From: an uncultured Porphyromonas sp.
GTDB lineage: Bacteria > Bacteroidota > Bacteroidia > Bacteroidales > Porphyromonadaceae
DNA length: 33,624 nucleotides
Assembly (NCBI RefSeq): GCF_902489635.1
Contig: NZ_CABUAN010000025.1
Coordinates: 1-33,624 of the forward strand
Reading direction: 5' to 3'
Shown here: positions 7,589 to 15,954 of the stretch, piece after piece
Position numbering within the stretch: position 1 is the stretch's first letter
How the letters are laid out: the number at the start of each line of letters is the position of its first letter
Position numbers and translations under genes: made by a program
Notes under the pieces: model-generated
What the model was told of the DNA's origin: nothing
What the model saw: the letters and a program-made list of their open reading frames with translations, nothing else
Database searches by the model: none

Positions 7589-8179
7589 CTATTGCTTCTT
7601 GGTGATAGCGTGATAGATGCCGATGAGTAGTCCTAGAGCGATGAAGGCTCCCGGAGACAGTACGAAGAGCAGTGCGGAGTAGTCGTTGGGATAAGCGGTC
7701 ATACCGAAGAATGAACCGCCGCCGAGCATCTCACGTACGATGCCTAGGAGGGTGAGTCCGATGGTAAAGCCTAGTCCGATGCCGATACCGTCAAAAAGTG
7801 ATATGCCGACGCTACTCTTGGAGGCGGTGGACTCGGCACGTCCGAGGACGATACAGTTGACCACAATCAGCGGTATAAAGATGCCTAAGCTCTGGTCAAG
7901 CGCCGGTAGGTATGCCTTGATAATCATCTGCAGCACGGAGACGAAACCAGCAATGACGACGATAAAGGCAGGGATACGTACCGCATCGGGTATGAGTCGC
8001 TTCAGGAGGGAGATCATCACATTGGAGCAGATAAGCACGAAGGTGGTGGCTAATCCCATACTGAGTCCGTTGATGGCCGACGTGGTGGTCGCCAAGGTAG
8101 GACACATACCGAGGAGAAGCACGAAGGTGGGATTCTCCGTAATGATACCATTGGTAATTGTCTTGATATACTTATTCAT
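7589..8179 (-). CDS. rnfE: Rnf complex subunit RnfE
   Basis: 196 residues, about six membrane helices, of the RnfE/NqrD family and paralogous to RnfA with inverted topology. Conserved cysteines are C26 in LGMCPTLATTTS and C109 in VVNCIVLGRAES, matching those of RnfA that share the intramembrane cluster. It lies 9 bp after rnfG and 64 bp before rnfA. Homology to RnfA over the whole length is visible in the paired FxPLIxxNCxVLG segment. Confidence 0.95.
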   Translation of the reverse strand: MNKYIKTITNGIITENPTFVLLLGMCPTLATTTSAINGLSMGLATTFVLICSNVMISLLKRLIPDAVRIPAFIVVIAGFVSVLQMIIKAYLPALDQSLGIFIPLIVVNCIVLGRAESTASKSSVGISLFDGIGIGLGFTIGLTLLGIVREMLGGGSFFGMTAYPNDYSALLFVLSPGAFIALGLLIGIYHAITKKQ

Positions 8180-8188
8180 GGCGGTGCA

Positions 8189-9337
8189 TTACTTAGTTGA
8201 TTCGTTGGCAGAAGCCTCTACAAAGATGCGCTGCGCACGGGCGATGCCTTGTAGGATAGCGCGCGAAGAAACCGTAGAGCCTGAGACAGCGTCTATAGAG
8301 CCACCGTCCTTGCGTAGCTTGAGACTAGCGGGTGTGACCTTCTTGCCGATGAGAGACTTCTTCGAGGGCTTGGTGGTAGCGGGGTCTTGGTTGCCACCAT
8401 AGTCTTTACTGATGGAGATCAGCTTGCCCTTAGCATTGAGATCAGCGATGGCAAAGGCTGCGAGCGCGCCATTATTGTCAAAGCAGACGAGCATCGGGAG
8501 GCAACGCCCCTCGTAGTCATCACCACTGGTAGTGACGACGAGTAGACCTGTCGTCTCGCTCATATCGTTGGTGCCGTAGCTCTGGATCAGCCAAGGAGTG
8601 CCGTCGTCAGCGGTATCGGTCTTCTCTTTGTCCACAAGGCGATAAGCGGGGAGGAGCGTGTTGAAGAGGCTGTCGATGACCTCTCGCTCGGGGAGCGCAC
8701 AGTTGCTCTCGGTGGGCTGTGCCGTGGGACCACCCTCACCGACAACGCTCTGATAGACTCGGTAAGCTCGCTCGAGGGCATCGATGAAGGCTCTACTGGA
8801 GATGGTCGCTGCGGTGATAGCGTCGACCTTACCTCCGTCCTTAGAGACCTTGAGTGGCGAAGCTTGGCTCATATCCAGTCCGCGTACGTCACGGATGAGG
8901 TCAGCATTGGGTGCGGGAGAGGTAAACCACTCCTGTATCTTAGCACCTAGTCCTGGGGTCTCCCCGTGCTTGAGCACCTTGAAGCCGACGATCTGGCTCT
9001 GCATGTCAAAGCCTACCATGATATCTATATGACCAGCAAAGCCGGCATCAGTATAGGTCTCGATGGCGTAGCCGACGGGCTGACCACCCTGCATAGCGGG
9101 GTAGACGATGAGTGGACGAGGCTCGCTCTCGAGTACGACAGTGTCTTGCTCTTCGTAAGGATTATTGTCAAAGGCTGGGACGATCTCTTTGATCGCCTCG
9201 ACCTTAGCTTTTGTCTCGGCCTGTGCGATGGTATCTTTGGTCGCCACATTGACCAAAGCTAAGATACCAGCGATGATCAGACAGATGATCCCGAGTGAGA
9301 GGATCATATTGGGGAGTGTAGAGGGTAGCTTCTTCAT
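8189..9337 (-). CDS. rnfG: Rnf complex subunit RnfG with a second FMN-binding-like domain
   Basis: 382 residues, much longer than the usual RnfG (about 180-240). After one membrane helix (about 11-32), domain 1 carries GETPGLGAKI (125-134) and DAITAATIS (172-180), whose T178 fits the threonine that carries FMN covalently. From about 215 to 375 a second, related unit follows: a helix like the one at 45-55, then SLKLRKDGGSIDAVSGSTVSSRA with T355 in the same position. Domain 2 lacks the GETPGLG motif. FMN attachment would need an ApbE flavin transferase encoded elsewhere. The start overlaps the rnfD stop by 4 bp. No frameshift or internal stop suggests two fused genes; it reads as one polypeptide. 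Confidence 0.92.
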   Translation of the reverse strand: MKKLPSTLPNMILSLGIICLIIAGILALVNVATKDTIAQAETKAKVEAIKEIVPAFDNNPYEEQDTVVLESEPRPLIVYPAMQGGQPVGYAIETYTDAGFAGHIDIMVGFDMQSQIVGFKVLKHGETPGLGAKIQEWFTSPAPNADLIRDVRGLDMSQASPLKVSKDGGKVDAITAATISSRAFIDALERAYRVYQSVVGEGGPTAQPTESNCALPEREVIDSLFNTLLPAYRLVDKEKTDTADDGTPWLIQSYGTNDMSETTGLLVVTTSGDDYEGRCLPMLVCFDNNGALAAFAIADLNAKGKLISISKDYGGNQDPATTKPSKKSLIGKKVTPASLKLRKDGGSIDAVSGSTVSSRAILQGIARAQRIFVEASANESTK

Positions 9338-10323
9338 CTTTTAGCCTCCTTTCTAGATTTGACCACATGACCGAAGTGACGTGGCTTGATGTAGGTGTTG
9401 AGTAGTGGGGTGAACGCATTCATAATGAGGATGGCAAAGGACATACCCTCAGGATAAGAGCCCCACAAGCGGATGATGACGGTGAGTAGTCCGATCATAC
9501 AGCCGTAGATGAGCTGCGCACGGTGCGAGATAGGCGAGGTGACGTAGTCGGTCGCCATAAAGACTGCACCAAAGAGCAGACCACCGGTCAGCAGGTGGAA
9601 GAAGGGACTAGCGTACATCGCTGGGTCGTAGAGGTGCATGATACCACTCAGTACGAAAGCGGAGACGATGATAGCCACGGGCGTGTGCCACGTGATGATG
9701 CGACGGATGAGTAGATAAGCTAATCCGATGAGGATAGCGATGGCACTCACCTCTCCCATGGAGGAGAAGTTGAAGCCGACGAGGAGCTGCAACGAGTCGG
9801 GCAACTGGTCAATGGCTCCTGACTTGAGGATGCCTAGAGGGGTCGCGCCAGAGACCGCATCGGTAGCTTGCTCGGCAAGACGGGCGGGGAGCTTCCAGGT
9901 GGTCATCTGCGCAGGATAGGAGATGAGGAGGAAGACACGCCCGACGAGTGCGGGGTTGAATATGTTGTTGCCCAGTCCGCCGAAGGCCATCTTGCCAATA
10001 CCAATCGCGACGACACCCCCCATGAGGACGAGCCACCAGGGGAGCGAGGCGGGGAGGTTGAAAGCTAGGATGACGCCTGTCAGGAGCGCCGAGCCGTCGA
10101 GCAGACGACAAGGGCGATGCAGGAAGAAGCGGGTGATGACCCACTCCGTGAGCATACAGGAGGCTACCGAGATAGCGGTGATAAGTAGAGCGTCTGTCCT
10201 AAACTGGTAGAGCATGACGAGGAATGCTGGTATCAAAGCAATCAGCACCCCATACATATTCTTGCTAATGGTGTCACCGCTATGGATATGCGGTGAGGGT
10301 GATACGATGACTTGTTGTGCCAT
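9334..10323 (-). CDS. rnfD: Rnf complex subunit RnfD
   Basis: 329 residues, a multi-helix inner-membrane protein of the RnfD/NqrB family. The FMN attachment motif is DAVSGATPLG (155-164), with T161 the expected phosphoester site. The PHIHSGDTISKNMYGVL N-terminus and GGLGNNIFNPALVGRVF segment are typical. It passes electrons and probably takes part in ion movement within the complex. It lies 52 bp after rnfC and overlaps rnfG by 4 bp. Confidence 0.95.
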   Translation of the reverse strand: MAQQVIVSPSPHIHSGDTISKNMYGVLIALIPAFLVMLYQFRTDALLITAISVASCMLTEWVITRFFLHRPCRLLDGSALLTGVILAFNLPASLPWWLVLMGGVVAIGIGKMAFGGLGNNIFNPALVGRVFLLISYPAQMTTWKLPARLAEQATDAVSGATPLGILKSGAIDQLPDSLQLLVGFNFSSMGEVSAIAILIGLAYLLIRRIITWHTPVAIIVSAFVLSGIMHLYDPAMYASPFFHLLTGGLLFGAVFMATDYVTSPISHRAQLIYGCMIGLLTVIIRLWGSYPEGMSFAILIMNAFTPLLNTYIKPRHFGHVVKSRKEAKR

Positions 10324-10375
10324 AAGCTATATATCGTAGTCGATGATGAGGATCGGTGATCTGTCTCAGTGTGTA

Positions 10376-11728
10376 TTACTTCTTGCGGGCTCGCATGATA
10401 CCCATGACGGTCTGCTTGCCGACACGTATGTAGTCGAGGAGCGGACGTCCAGCTGGGCAGGTATAGCTACAAGAGCCGCACTCGATGCAGTCGGCGATGT
10501 AGTTGTGCTCGGTGCTCTCCCAGTCTTTGTAGATGGTGTCACGCATGAGGAAGGCGGGGTTGAGTCCCATCGGGCAGACCGATACGCACTTACCGCAGCG
10601 TATGCAGTCGTGCATCTCGGGACGTGTCGACTCCTTGGCAGAGAGGATGAGTAGTCCTGACGAACCCTTGGCAACGGGTATGTCGGTACTGACGAGTGCG
10701 CGTCCCATCATAGGGCCACCGCCGATGATCTTGCCTGGCTCCTCTGCATAACCTCCCGCAGCGTCGATGAGTGTCTGCATAGGCGTACCGATGCGTGCCT
10801 TGAAGTTGGAGGGGTGTGCGATAGCTCGTCCGGTGACTGTGATGATGCGCTCGATGAGTGGCTTGTGCTTCATGACCGCCTCGTAGATGGCGAAGGTGGT
10901 CCCGACATTCTGCACGATAGCGCCCGTAGAGATAGGTAGCGCACCTGAGGCAACCTGCTTGCGGATCAGGGCGTCGATGAGCTGCTTCTCGCCACCTTGC
11001 GGGTAACGCTTCTTGAGCGGTACGACGGCGATGCTGTGTCCCTCGGGGAGGAACTCCTTGGCACGCTCCGCAGCGTCACGCATGATGCGTATAGCGTCGG
11101 GCTTATTATTCTCAATGCCTATGAGCGTGCGCGGCGCATTGGCAGCCTTCATGATGATCGCACAGCCGACCATGATCTCCATCGCCTTGACACGCATGAG
11201 CGCATCGTCGCTCGTGAGGTAAGGCTCACACTCGACGGCGTTGATGATGACATAGTCAGCACTCTGACCAGGAGGAGGCGAGAGCTTGACATGCGTTGGG
11301 AAGGTCGCACCACCCATACCGACGATGCCCATCTCCGCGATGCGATCGATGATCTGCTTGGCATCCAGATCGGTCTCCGTGATGAGCGTGTCTGTCTGGT
11401 CAATGTAGTCCTCCCACTCGTCGCCCTCGACCTTAATAAAGATGGCGGGCTTCTTAAAGCCACTCGCATCAGTGATCTGGTCGATCTTGGTGACGGTACC
11501 AGAGACGGAGGAGTGAATGTTTGCCGAGACAAAGCCTCCTGCCTTGCCTAGGAGTGTACCTACGCGCACCTTGTCGCCCTTGCTGACGGCAGCGGTGGCG
11601 GGCGCACCAATATGCTGTGCTAATGTGATGACCACCTCGTCTGGAGGAGCGACAACGGTGATAGGTACCCCGGCGCTGATCTTATGGTCATGGGGATGGA
11701 TACCCCCTATTCTAAATGTCTTTGCCAT
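10376..11728 (-). CDS. rnfC: Rnf complex subunit RnfC (NADH/FMN and 2x[4Fe-4S])
   Basis: 450 residues; the cytoplasmic NAD(H)-binding subunit. The nucleotide/FMN region contains GMGGATFPTHVKL (137-149) and NAVECEPYLTSD. Two [4Fe-4S] motifs lie near the C-terminus: C375/C378/C381 with C385, and C414/C417/C420 with C424. The C-terminal Ala-rich tail seen in proteobacterial RnfC is absent; the protein ends soon after the clusters. It lies 8 bp after rnfB in the operon. Confidence 0.95.
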   Translation of the reverse strand: MAKTFRIGGIHPHDHKISAGVPITVVAPPDEVVITLAQHIGAPATAAVSKGDKVRVGTLLGKAGGFVSANIHSSVSGTVTKIDQITDASGFKKPAIFIKVEGDEWEDYIDQTDTLITETDLDAKQIIDRIAEMGIVGMGGATFPTHVKLSPPPGQSADYVIINAVECEPYLTSDDALMRVKAMEIMVGCAIIMKAANAPRTLIGIENNKPDAIRIMRDAAERAKEFLPEGHSIAVVPLKKRYPQGGEKQLIDALIRKQVASGALPISTGAIVQNVGTTFAIYEAVMKHKPLIERIITVTGRAIAHPSNFKARIGTPMQTLIDAAGGYAEEPGKIIGGGPMMGRALVSTDIPVAKGSSGLLILSAKESTRPEMHDCIRCGKCVSVCPMGLNPAFLMRDTIYKDWESTEHNYIADCIECGSCSYTCPAGRPLLDYIRVGKQTVMGIMRARKK

Positions 11729-11736
11729 AGCTTCGT

Positions 11737-12672
11737 TTAATCTTTCTGAGGTACAGATGCTGTTGAGGAGGTAGTAGCAGGAGCTGCAGTGGCAGCGGCT
11801 GTTGCCATGGCTGGAGCAGGCTTGTCGGCGGGCGCTGGCTTTGCTGCAGGTTCCTTGCGTGGCGGGAAGTTGACCTCATGGATAGCTCCCGTCGGGCACT
11901 CGGCCGCACACTTACGACATAGACGACACTTCTGATGGTCTATGTAAGCGAGATTGTTCTCTATCGTGATTGCCTCAAACTGGCATACCTTAAAGCACTT
12001 GCTACATCCGATACACGCATTGGCGCAAGCCTTGCGAGCCACGCCTCCCTTGTCCTTATTGACACAGCTGACGTAGATACGGCGTCCCTTGGGGCCTTTC
12101 TTGCGGAGCTCGATGATCATCTTCGGACAAGCCTTGACACACGCTCCACAGGCGGTACACTTATCTTCGTCCACCTCGGGGAGACCCGTCTCGGGATTCA
12201 TGTGGATCGCATCAAAGTCGCACACAGCGACGCAGTCTCCATTGCCTAGACAGCCGTAGCTACAGCCCGTCTCGCCACTGTATAGGGTCGACTCGATCTT
12301 GCAGCTCTTAGCTCCTATATAAGTATTGACTCGTGGACGCGCCTCGCAGGTACCATTACAGCGCACGACGGCTACGAGCGGGTCGCTCTTAGCGACGCTC
12401 TGACCGAGGATCTCTGCCACCTTGGTCATGACCGGCTCTCCGCCTACGGGGCACCAGAGCCCTTCGAGAGAGGAGGCTTCGCAGCAAGCCTTAGCAAAGC
12501 TCGCACAGCCCGGATGACCGCAGCCACCGCAGTTGGCCTGAGGGAGGACCTCAGCAACCTCGCCGATGCGCGGATCTTCTTTTACTTCAAACTTCTTGGA
12601 GGTGATAAAGAGTAGGATGGCACTGATGAGTGCTATCACTACAAGAACAAGTATGGTGGATAGTATTGTCAT
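11737..12672 (-). CDS. rnfB: Rnf complex subunit RnfB (electron entry, multi-cluster)
   Basis: 311 residues from the chosen start; it accepts electrons from reduced ferredoxin. A membrane anchor (3-24) is followed by the RnfB cluster motif C48-GG-C51-GHPG-C56...C74, then ferredoxin-type clusters around 137-151, 172-182, 216-230 and 249-259. After residue 270 comes an unusual tail of about 40 residues rich in Ala, Pro, Thr and Lys, with no cysteines. The frame is open for 21 more codons upstream, but starting at MTILSTILVLVVIALI puts the anchor at the very N-terminus, as in the family, and avoids overlap with rseC. It lies 16 bp after rseC and 8 bp before rnfC. Confidence 0.93.
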   Translation of the reverse strand: MTILSTILVLVVIALISAILLFITSKKFEVKEDPRIGEVAEVLPQANCGGCGHPGCASFAKACCEASSLEGLWCPVGGEPVMTKVAEILGQSVAKSDPLVAVVRCNGTCEARPRVNTYIGAKSCKIESTLYSGETGCSYGCLGNGDCVAVCDFDAIHMNPETGLPEVDEDKCTACGACVKACPKMIIELRKKGPKGRRIYVSCVNKDKGGVARKACANACIGCSKCFKVCQFEAITIENNLAYIDHQKCRLCRKCAAECPTGAIHEVNFPPRKEPAAKPAPADKPAPAMATAAATAAPATTSSTASVPQKD

Positions 12673-12688
12673 AGGAGTGTGTATGAAC

Positions 12689-13111
12689 TTACTTTTTTCG
12701 CACGGTAAAGGCAAAGGTTCGCTCAAACCGGTCACGTAAGAGCCATAGCAGGAGCATATATGCGGCGGCTACACCCAAGGCGATCAATATCTGAGCCAGC
12801 GTACCTACCTCTAGGTAGCTTAGAATGATGGTTACAGCAATGATGAGAATGGTAGGAACGACCATCGTGAGAAGTACAGCGCGCATGCCCAGCGAGCTAC
12901 GCATCTCGAGAGAGACCTGATCACCGACAGCCACCTCGCCGGGTAGCTGAGCGCGATCGATCGTGATCGTCTCCAGACGACTCTCCGAGGCGTGGCAATG
13001 CCCCGCAGCTTCGCAGTTACTACAAGCTGACGGGCGTAGCACCGTGAGACGCACCTCCCCACCTTCTATGGCAGTTATGGTGGCATTTCGCTCTATACAT
13101 TCAGACTTCAT
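12689..13111 (-). CDS. RseC/MucC-family protein (SoxR-reducing system type)
   Basis: 140 residues. The N-terminal part holds cysteines C30, C33 and C39 (RPSACSNCEAAGHCHA), as in the RseC/MucC family; two membrane helices follow at about 77-98 and 101-123, and a basic tail. In E. coli RseC works with the Rsx (Rnf) complex to keep SoxR reduced. In Bacteroidales it sits at the head of rnf operons, as here, 16 bp before rnfB, so a role in assembly or redox tuning of Rnf is the likely reading. First gene of the operon, with a -7 box 39-46 bp upstream. Confidence 0.87.
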   Translation of the reverse strand: MKSECIERNATITAIEGGEVRLTVLRPSACSNCEAAGHCHASESRLETITIDRAQLPGEVAVGDQVSLEMRSSLGMRAVLLTMVVPTILIIAVTIILSYLEVGTLAQILIALGVAAAYMLLLWLLRDRFERTFAFTVRKK

Positions 13112-13149
13112 TGGCTCTGTCTTTCACATTGCAACAACCTTCGCGTTCG

Positions 13150-13157
13150 CAAAGGTA
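13150..13157 (-). promoter_or_regulatory. -7 box (TACCTTTG) of the rnf operon
   Basis: An exact TAnnTTTG match on the minus strand, 39 bp before the rseC start and the only such box in the gap. No -33 TTTG at the usual distance. Confidence 0.5.
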
Positions 13158-13239
13158 GCAATAAATAATTAGTCTAAGTATGGTAGTCAGGCACGAAATG
13201 CTTTGTGACGCCCCTCCGAGGCAGTCCTATCAGAGCCTC

Positions 13240-14268
13240 TTACCGACTTTCACAAAAGGCTGCGATAGCCTCTACAAGCTTCGCATTGTCTGTCGCATCA
13301 CGGGAGGTGATACGCACCATTTCGCCCTTGATGCCTCGTAGCTTGGTCGCATCGTAGAGAGCTATATTGTGCTCCTCAAGCAGATAGTTGACCAGCTCAG
13401 CTGCTGTGGCACAGTGTATCTGGACTAAGAAGAAGGGTGCATCGCTCGGCATCACCTCGATACCATCTATCTGGCGAAGCTTGGTCTCTAGCTCGAGCGC
13501 ATTGCGCTGCCACTTACGGATCGGGAGTGTAAACTGTGCCGGGTGAATCAGGATATACTTCGCCACCTCGACCGCCATCGTGCTGACCGACCACGGGTCG
13601 ATCACCTTCTGGATCTCCTTGATAACCTTCTTGTCGGCCGTCACATAGCCGATGCGCAGCCCGGGCAGACCATACGTCTGTGTGAACGAACTAACGAAGA
13701 TAATGTTCGGGTGACTCTTCACATCACTCAGCGTAAGCGTAGGCTGTGTCGTAAAGGAGGCATAGGACTGATCTACGATGAAAAAGACCTGAGGGTGAGC
13801 GCTGATGAGATCCAGCAGCTCCACCCGTGAGCGAAAGCGTCCCGTCGAGCTATTGGGCGAGCAGATCCAGCAAAACTCCTCTCCCTCGAGCTTTATCTCC
13901 TGCGTCTCTACATCCTCTGGGATATAGGTTAGCTGCCAGCCATATCGCTTAGCCGCTAGCTCATAGTGCTGGTACGAGGGGACGAGGATAGCACCACGTT
14001 TCCCCGCAAAAGCCTCTGCAATAATATAGAAAGCAGCCGTACGACCAGCCGTGATCACGATATTGTCTACATGCAGCTCATTGCGCTTAGAGATCATGGT
14101 CCGCAGCGTCTTGTAGTCGCTCTCGGGATAGTAGCGCATCATCTCGACCATGCGATCGTTGAGGTGCTCAGCAAGCTTCGTCAGCTCGGGAGCAAACCAT
14201 GAGGCGGTGTCAAACTGTAGGGGTGGGCAGACGGTATTGGTCGTCTGAGTGGGATTCTTCTTTATCAT
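13240..14268 (-). CDS. HisC/CobD-like class I aminotransferase-fold protein lacking the PLP lysine
   Basis: 342 residues from MIKKNPTQTT; the frame extends another 82 codons upstream, but that part is Arg/Ser/Cys-rich, shows no family similarity and overlaps the GH3 gene. Fold-type I features are present: AGRTAAFY (74-81), SPNSSTG with N139, the pyridine-nitrogen aspartate D166 with Y169 in VDQSYASF, R205 in GLPGLRIGY, and R319 near the C-terminus. The lysine that should form the Schiff base is Gln197 (codon CAG) in SSFTQTYGLPGLR, where relatives read S-F-S/T-K. Nearest groups are histidinol-phosphate aminotransferases and threonine-phosphate decarboxylases. Ordinary transamination is therefore doubtful. 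It lies 28 bp after the GH3 gene, in the same unit. Confidence 0.8.
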   Translation of the reverse strand: MIKKNPTQTTNTVCPPLQFDTASWFAPELTKLAEHLNDRMVEMMRYYPESDYKTLRTMISKRNELHVDNIVITAGRTAAFYIIAEAFAGKRGAILVPSYQHYELAAKRYGWQLTYIPEDVETQEIKLEGEEFCWICSPNSSTGRFRSRVELLDLISAHPQVFFIVDQSYASFTTQPTLTLSDVKSHPNIIFVSSFTQTYGLPGLRIGYVTADKKVIKEIQKVIDPWSVSTMAVEVAKYILIHPAQFTLPIRKWQRNALELETKLRQIDGIEVMPSDAPFFLVQIHCATAAELVNYLLEEHNIALYDATKLRGIKGEMVRITSRDATDNAKLVEAIAAFCESR

Positions 14269-14296
14269 ACTACGCTTGTTTAGACAGCTGTGAATG

Positions 14297-15613
14297 TTAT
14301 TTCTTTTGAGATACTTTGTTCTGCAGTTCTTTGGCAAAGGAGAGCAGTTCTGGCGTATGCAGTGCCTCGTATAGCTCCTCCTTATTATATATAGGACGCT
14401 CGACCAGCTCTCCCGCATGGAGCAAGAGCTTGTAGCAGAGGATGCGCAGGCAGCGATCTCGGATCGTCTCCTCCGAGAGAACGCCCGCATGATAAGCAGA
14501 GAGCAACTCCTCATAGCTCTGCAGCGGATCTAGAGGGCCCAGGAGCAGGTCATTGCCCGCTAAGATAGCCGCCACAGATATGGGCAAGCCCTCAGCACGC
14601 TGCACGCCTCGCATCTCCAGTCCATCGGTAAAGATGAGCCCCTTGAAGCCCAACTGCTCACGCAGCAAGCCCGTCACGACAGCGTGACTCAACGAGGAGG
14701 GACAGGTCACATCAGGCTCCAGAGCCGGCACCGAGAGGTGCGCTACCATGATTCCCCCGAGACCCGCCTCTATATAGGCGCGAAAGGGTGCTAGCTCCAC
14801 CCGCTCGAGCTCCTCTATGCTGCCCGACACGGTGGGGAGTGTCTTGTGCGAATCCTTGTCCGTATTGCCATGCCCGGGGAAGTGCTTAGCGACCGACAGC
14901 ACCCCGCCATCCTCCAGGCCTCTCGCCAAAGCTAGCCCATGCGAGATCACAATGTCGGGCGTAGCACCTAGGCTACGGGTGCCGATGACCGGATTCTTCG
15001 GATTATTATTAACATCCAGTACTGGCGCAAAGCTCACATGGATGCCCATCACACGGCACTGCTGCGCCATGTGCTGCCCGAGGGTGTACATCTCTTCGGG
15101 CGTGCAGTGGTCAGCCAGCAGTTTCATACGTGGGTAGCGTATGGTCCCCTGGAGACGCATCGCCAGCCCCCACTCAGCATCGGCCGTGATCAGCAGCGGT
15201 ATGCGTGAGCGCTCCTGCAGGAGACGGGTGAGCCGATACTGATCATAGGGTTCCCCCTTGCGAAAGAGGATACCACCTGGACGAATCTTGTCAATAAGCT
15301 GCAGATAGCGAGCTTGCGAGGCCGAGTCATAGCGAGGCTCCCAGATGGGGATGATCAACTGCCCGATCTGCTCCTCGATCGTCATCTTCTCGATCTGTTG
15401 CGTCGCCTCCTGTAGCAGGCTGTCGGTGCGTTGATTACAGATGTCTAGTAGGTGGGTCGGCAACTGCTGTGCCGTCGTATCGGAGCCTGCGCACCCTACG
15501 AGTAGCACCAGCAATAGAGAGAGCGACGGGAGCAGACGCCCCGAAGGTCTCCATCCTCGTACCCTCGCATAGCGCGAGACAAACCAACGATCCGATCGCA
15601 AGAGATAGTTCAT
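14297..15613 (-). CDS. Family 3 glycoside hydrolase lipoprotein, NagZ-like beta-N-acetylhexosaminidase
   Basis: 438 residues. A basic N-terminus, hydrophobic stretch and lipobox LVGC (C41) indicate an exported lipoprotein. The GH3 N-terminal barrel follows: PGGILFRKGEP (112-122), the NagZ signature KHFPGHGNTDKDSH (243-256) that provides the Asp-His acid/base pair, and the nucleophile D330 in IFTDGLEM. This points to removal of N-acetylglucosamine from peptidoglycan fragments, or a similar hexosaminidase action, outside the cytoplasm. Many Bacteroidales relatives carry an extra beta-lactamase-like domain; this one does not. The 26-residue stretch before the hydrophobic segment is long, so a later start cannot be excluded. 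A TATCTTTG box lies 32-39 bp upstream. Confidence 0.85.
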   Translation of the reverse strand: MNYLLRSDRWFVSRYARVRGWRPSGRLLPSLSLLLVLLVGCAGSDTTAQQLPTHLLDICNQRTDSLLQEATQQIEKMTIEEQIGQLIIPIWEPRYDSASQARYLQLIDKIRPGGILFRKGEPYDQYRLTRLLQERSRIPLLITADAEWGLAMRLQGTIRYPRMKLLADHCTPEEMYTLGQHMAQQCRVMGIHVSFAPVLDVNNNPKNPVIGTRSLGATPDIVISHGLALARGLEDGGVLSVAKHFPGHGNTDKDSHKTLPTVSGSIEELERVELAPFRAYIEAGLGGIMVAHLSVPALEPDVTCPSSLSHAVVTGLLREQLGFKGLIFTDGLEMRGVQRAEGLPISVAAILAGNDLLLGPLDPLQSYEELLSAYHAGVLSEETIRDRCLRILCYKLLLHAGELVERPIYNKEELYEALHTPELLSFAKELQNKVSQKK

Positions 15614-15644
15614 ACTGCTACAATAATTGCTACTAACCTCTCTG

Positions 15645-15652
15645 CAAAGATA
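15645..15652 (-). promoter_or_regulatory. -7 box (TATCTTTG) before the GH3 gene
   Basis: An exact TAnnTTTG match on the minus strand, 32 bp before the GH3 start. No well-spaced -33 box was found. Confidence 0.5.
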
Positions 15653-15724
15653 GAGAAATCAGTGCAAACGAATAGTTTTCCAGCTCTACTTGTGAGATTT
15701 GCGAACTAGGGGTAAGAGCGAGAG

Positions 15725-15755
15725 TTTGTTTGTTTGAGAAATTGTAGTACCTTTG
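15725..15755 (+). promoter_or_regulatory. Bacteroidetes-type promoter of tRNA-Ser
   Basis: TTTG at 15725-15728, a 19-bp spacer, and TACCTTTG at 15748-15755: an exact TTTG-N19-TAnnTTTG arrangement. The predicted start near 15762 leaves a 5' leader of about 60 nt, which contains a CTGAGG/CCTCAG hairpin (15788-15810) before the mature tRNA. Confidence 0.8.
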
Positions 15756-15821
15756 CACCCACATCGGCCGAGGTGTATGCTCGCAAGCTGAGGAGAGCCT
15801 ATCCCCTCAGTTGTCAAGCAA

Positions 15822-15906
15822 GGAGAGGTGGCAGAGTGGTCGATCGCGGCGGTCTTGAAAACCGTTGACCTTCACGGGTCCGGGGGTTCGAATCCCTCTC
15901 TCTCCG
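15822..15906 (+). tRNA. tRNA-Ser (anticodon TGA)
   Basis: An 85-nt class II tRNA. The acceptor stem GGAGAGG pairs with TCTCTCC plus discriminator G. The anticodon loop CTTGAAA gives TGA (15856-15858) on an ACCG/CGGT stem. The long variable arm is GACC-TTCAC-GGGTC, and the T loop TTCGAAT is canonical. CCA is not encoded. The integrase gene lies 300-360 bp downstream, which makes its 3' end the likely attachment site. Confidence 0.97.
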
Positions 15907-15954
15907 CTTTAAGTACTCTGGCAGCATCGCCAGAGAGCACTACTGAAAAAGTAT

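Noticed and set aside
7740..8402. 220-residue plus-strand open frame across rnfE and rnfG
   Set aside because: It is antisense to two well-supported genes, and its composition (Met/Pro/Ser/Arg-rich) is what the opposite strand of membrane-protein genes gives.
8189..9337. Two separate genes fused by a sequencing error in rnfG
   Set aside because: The reading frame is continuous with a plausible linker (about 198-215) and no sign of a lost stop or start; treated as one polypeptide.
10997..11551. 184-residue plus-strand open frame across rnfC
   Set aside because: Antisense to rnfC; no domain and a composition expected of a shadow frame.
14269..14514. N-terminal extension of the aminotransferase-like gene
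   Set aside because: Arg/Ser/Cys-rich, no family similarity, and overlapping the GH3 coding region on the same strand; ATG at 14268 is used instead.
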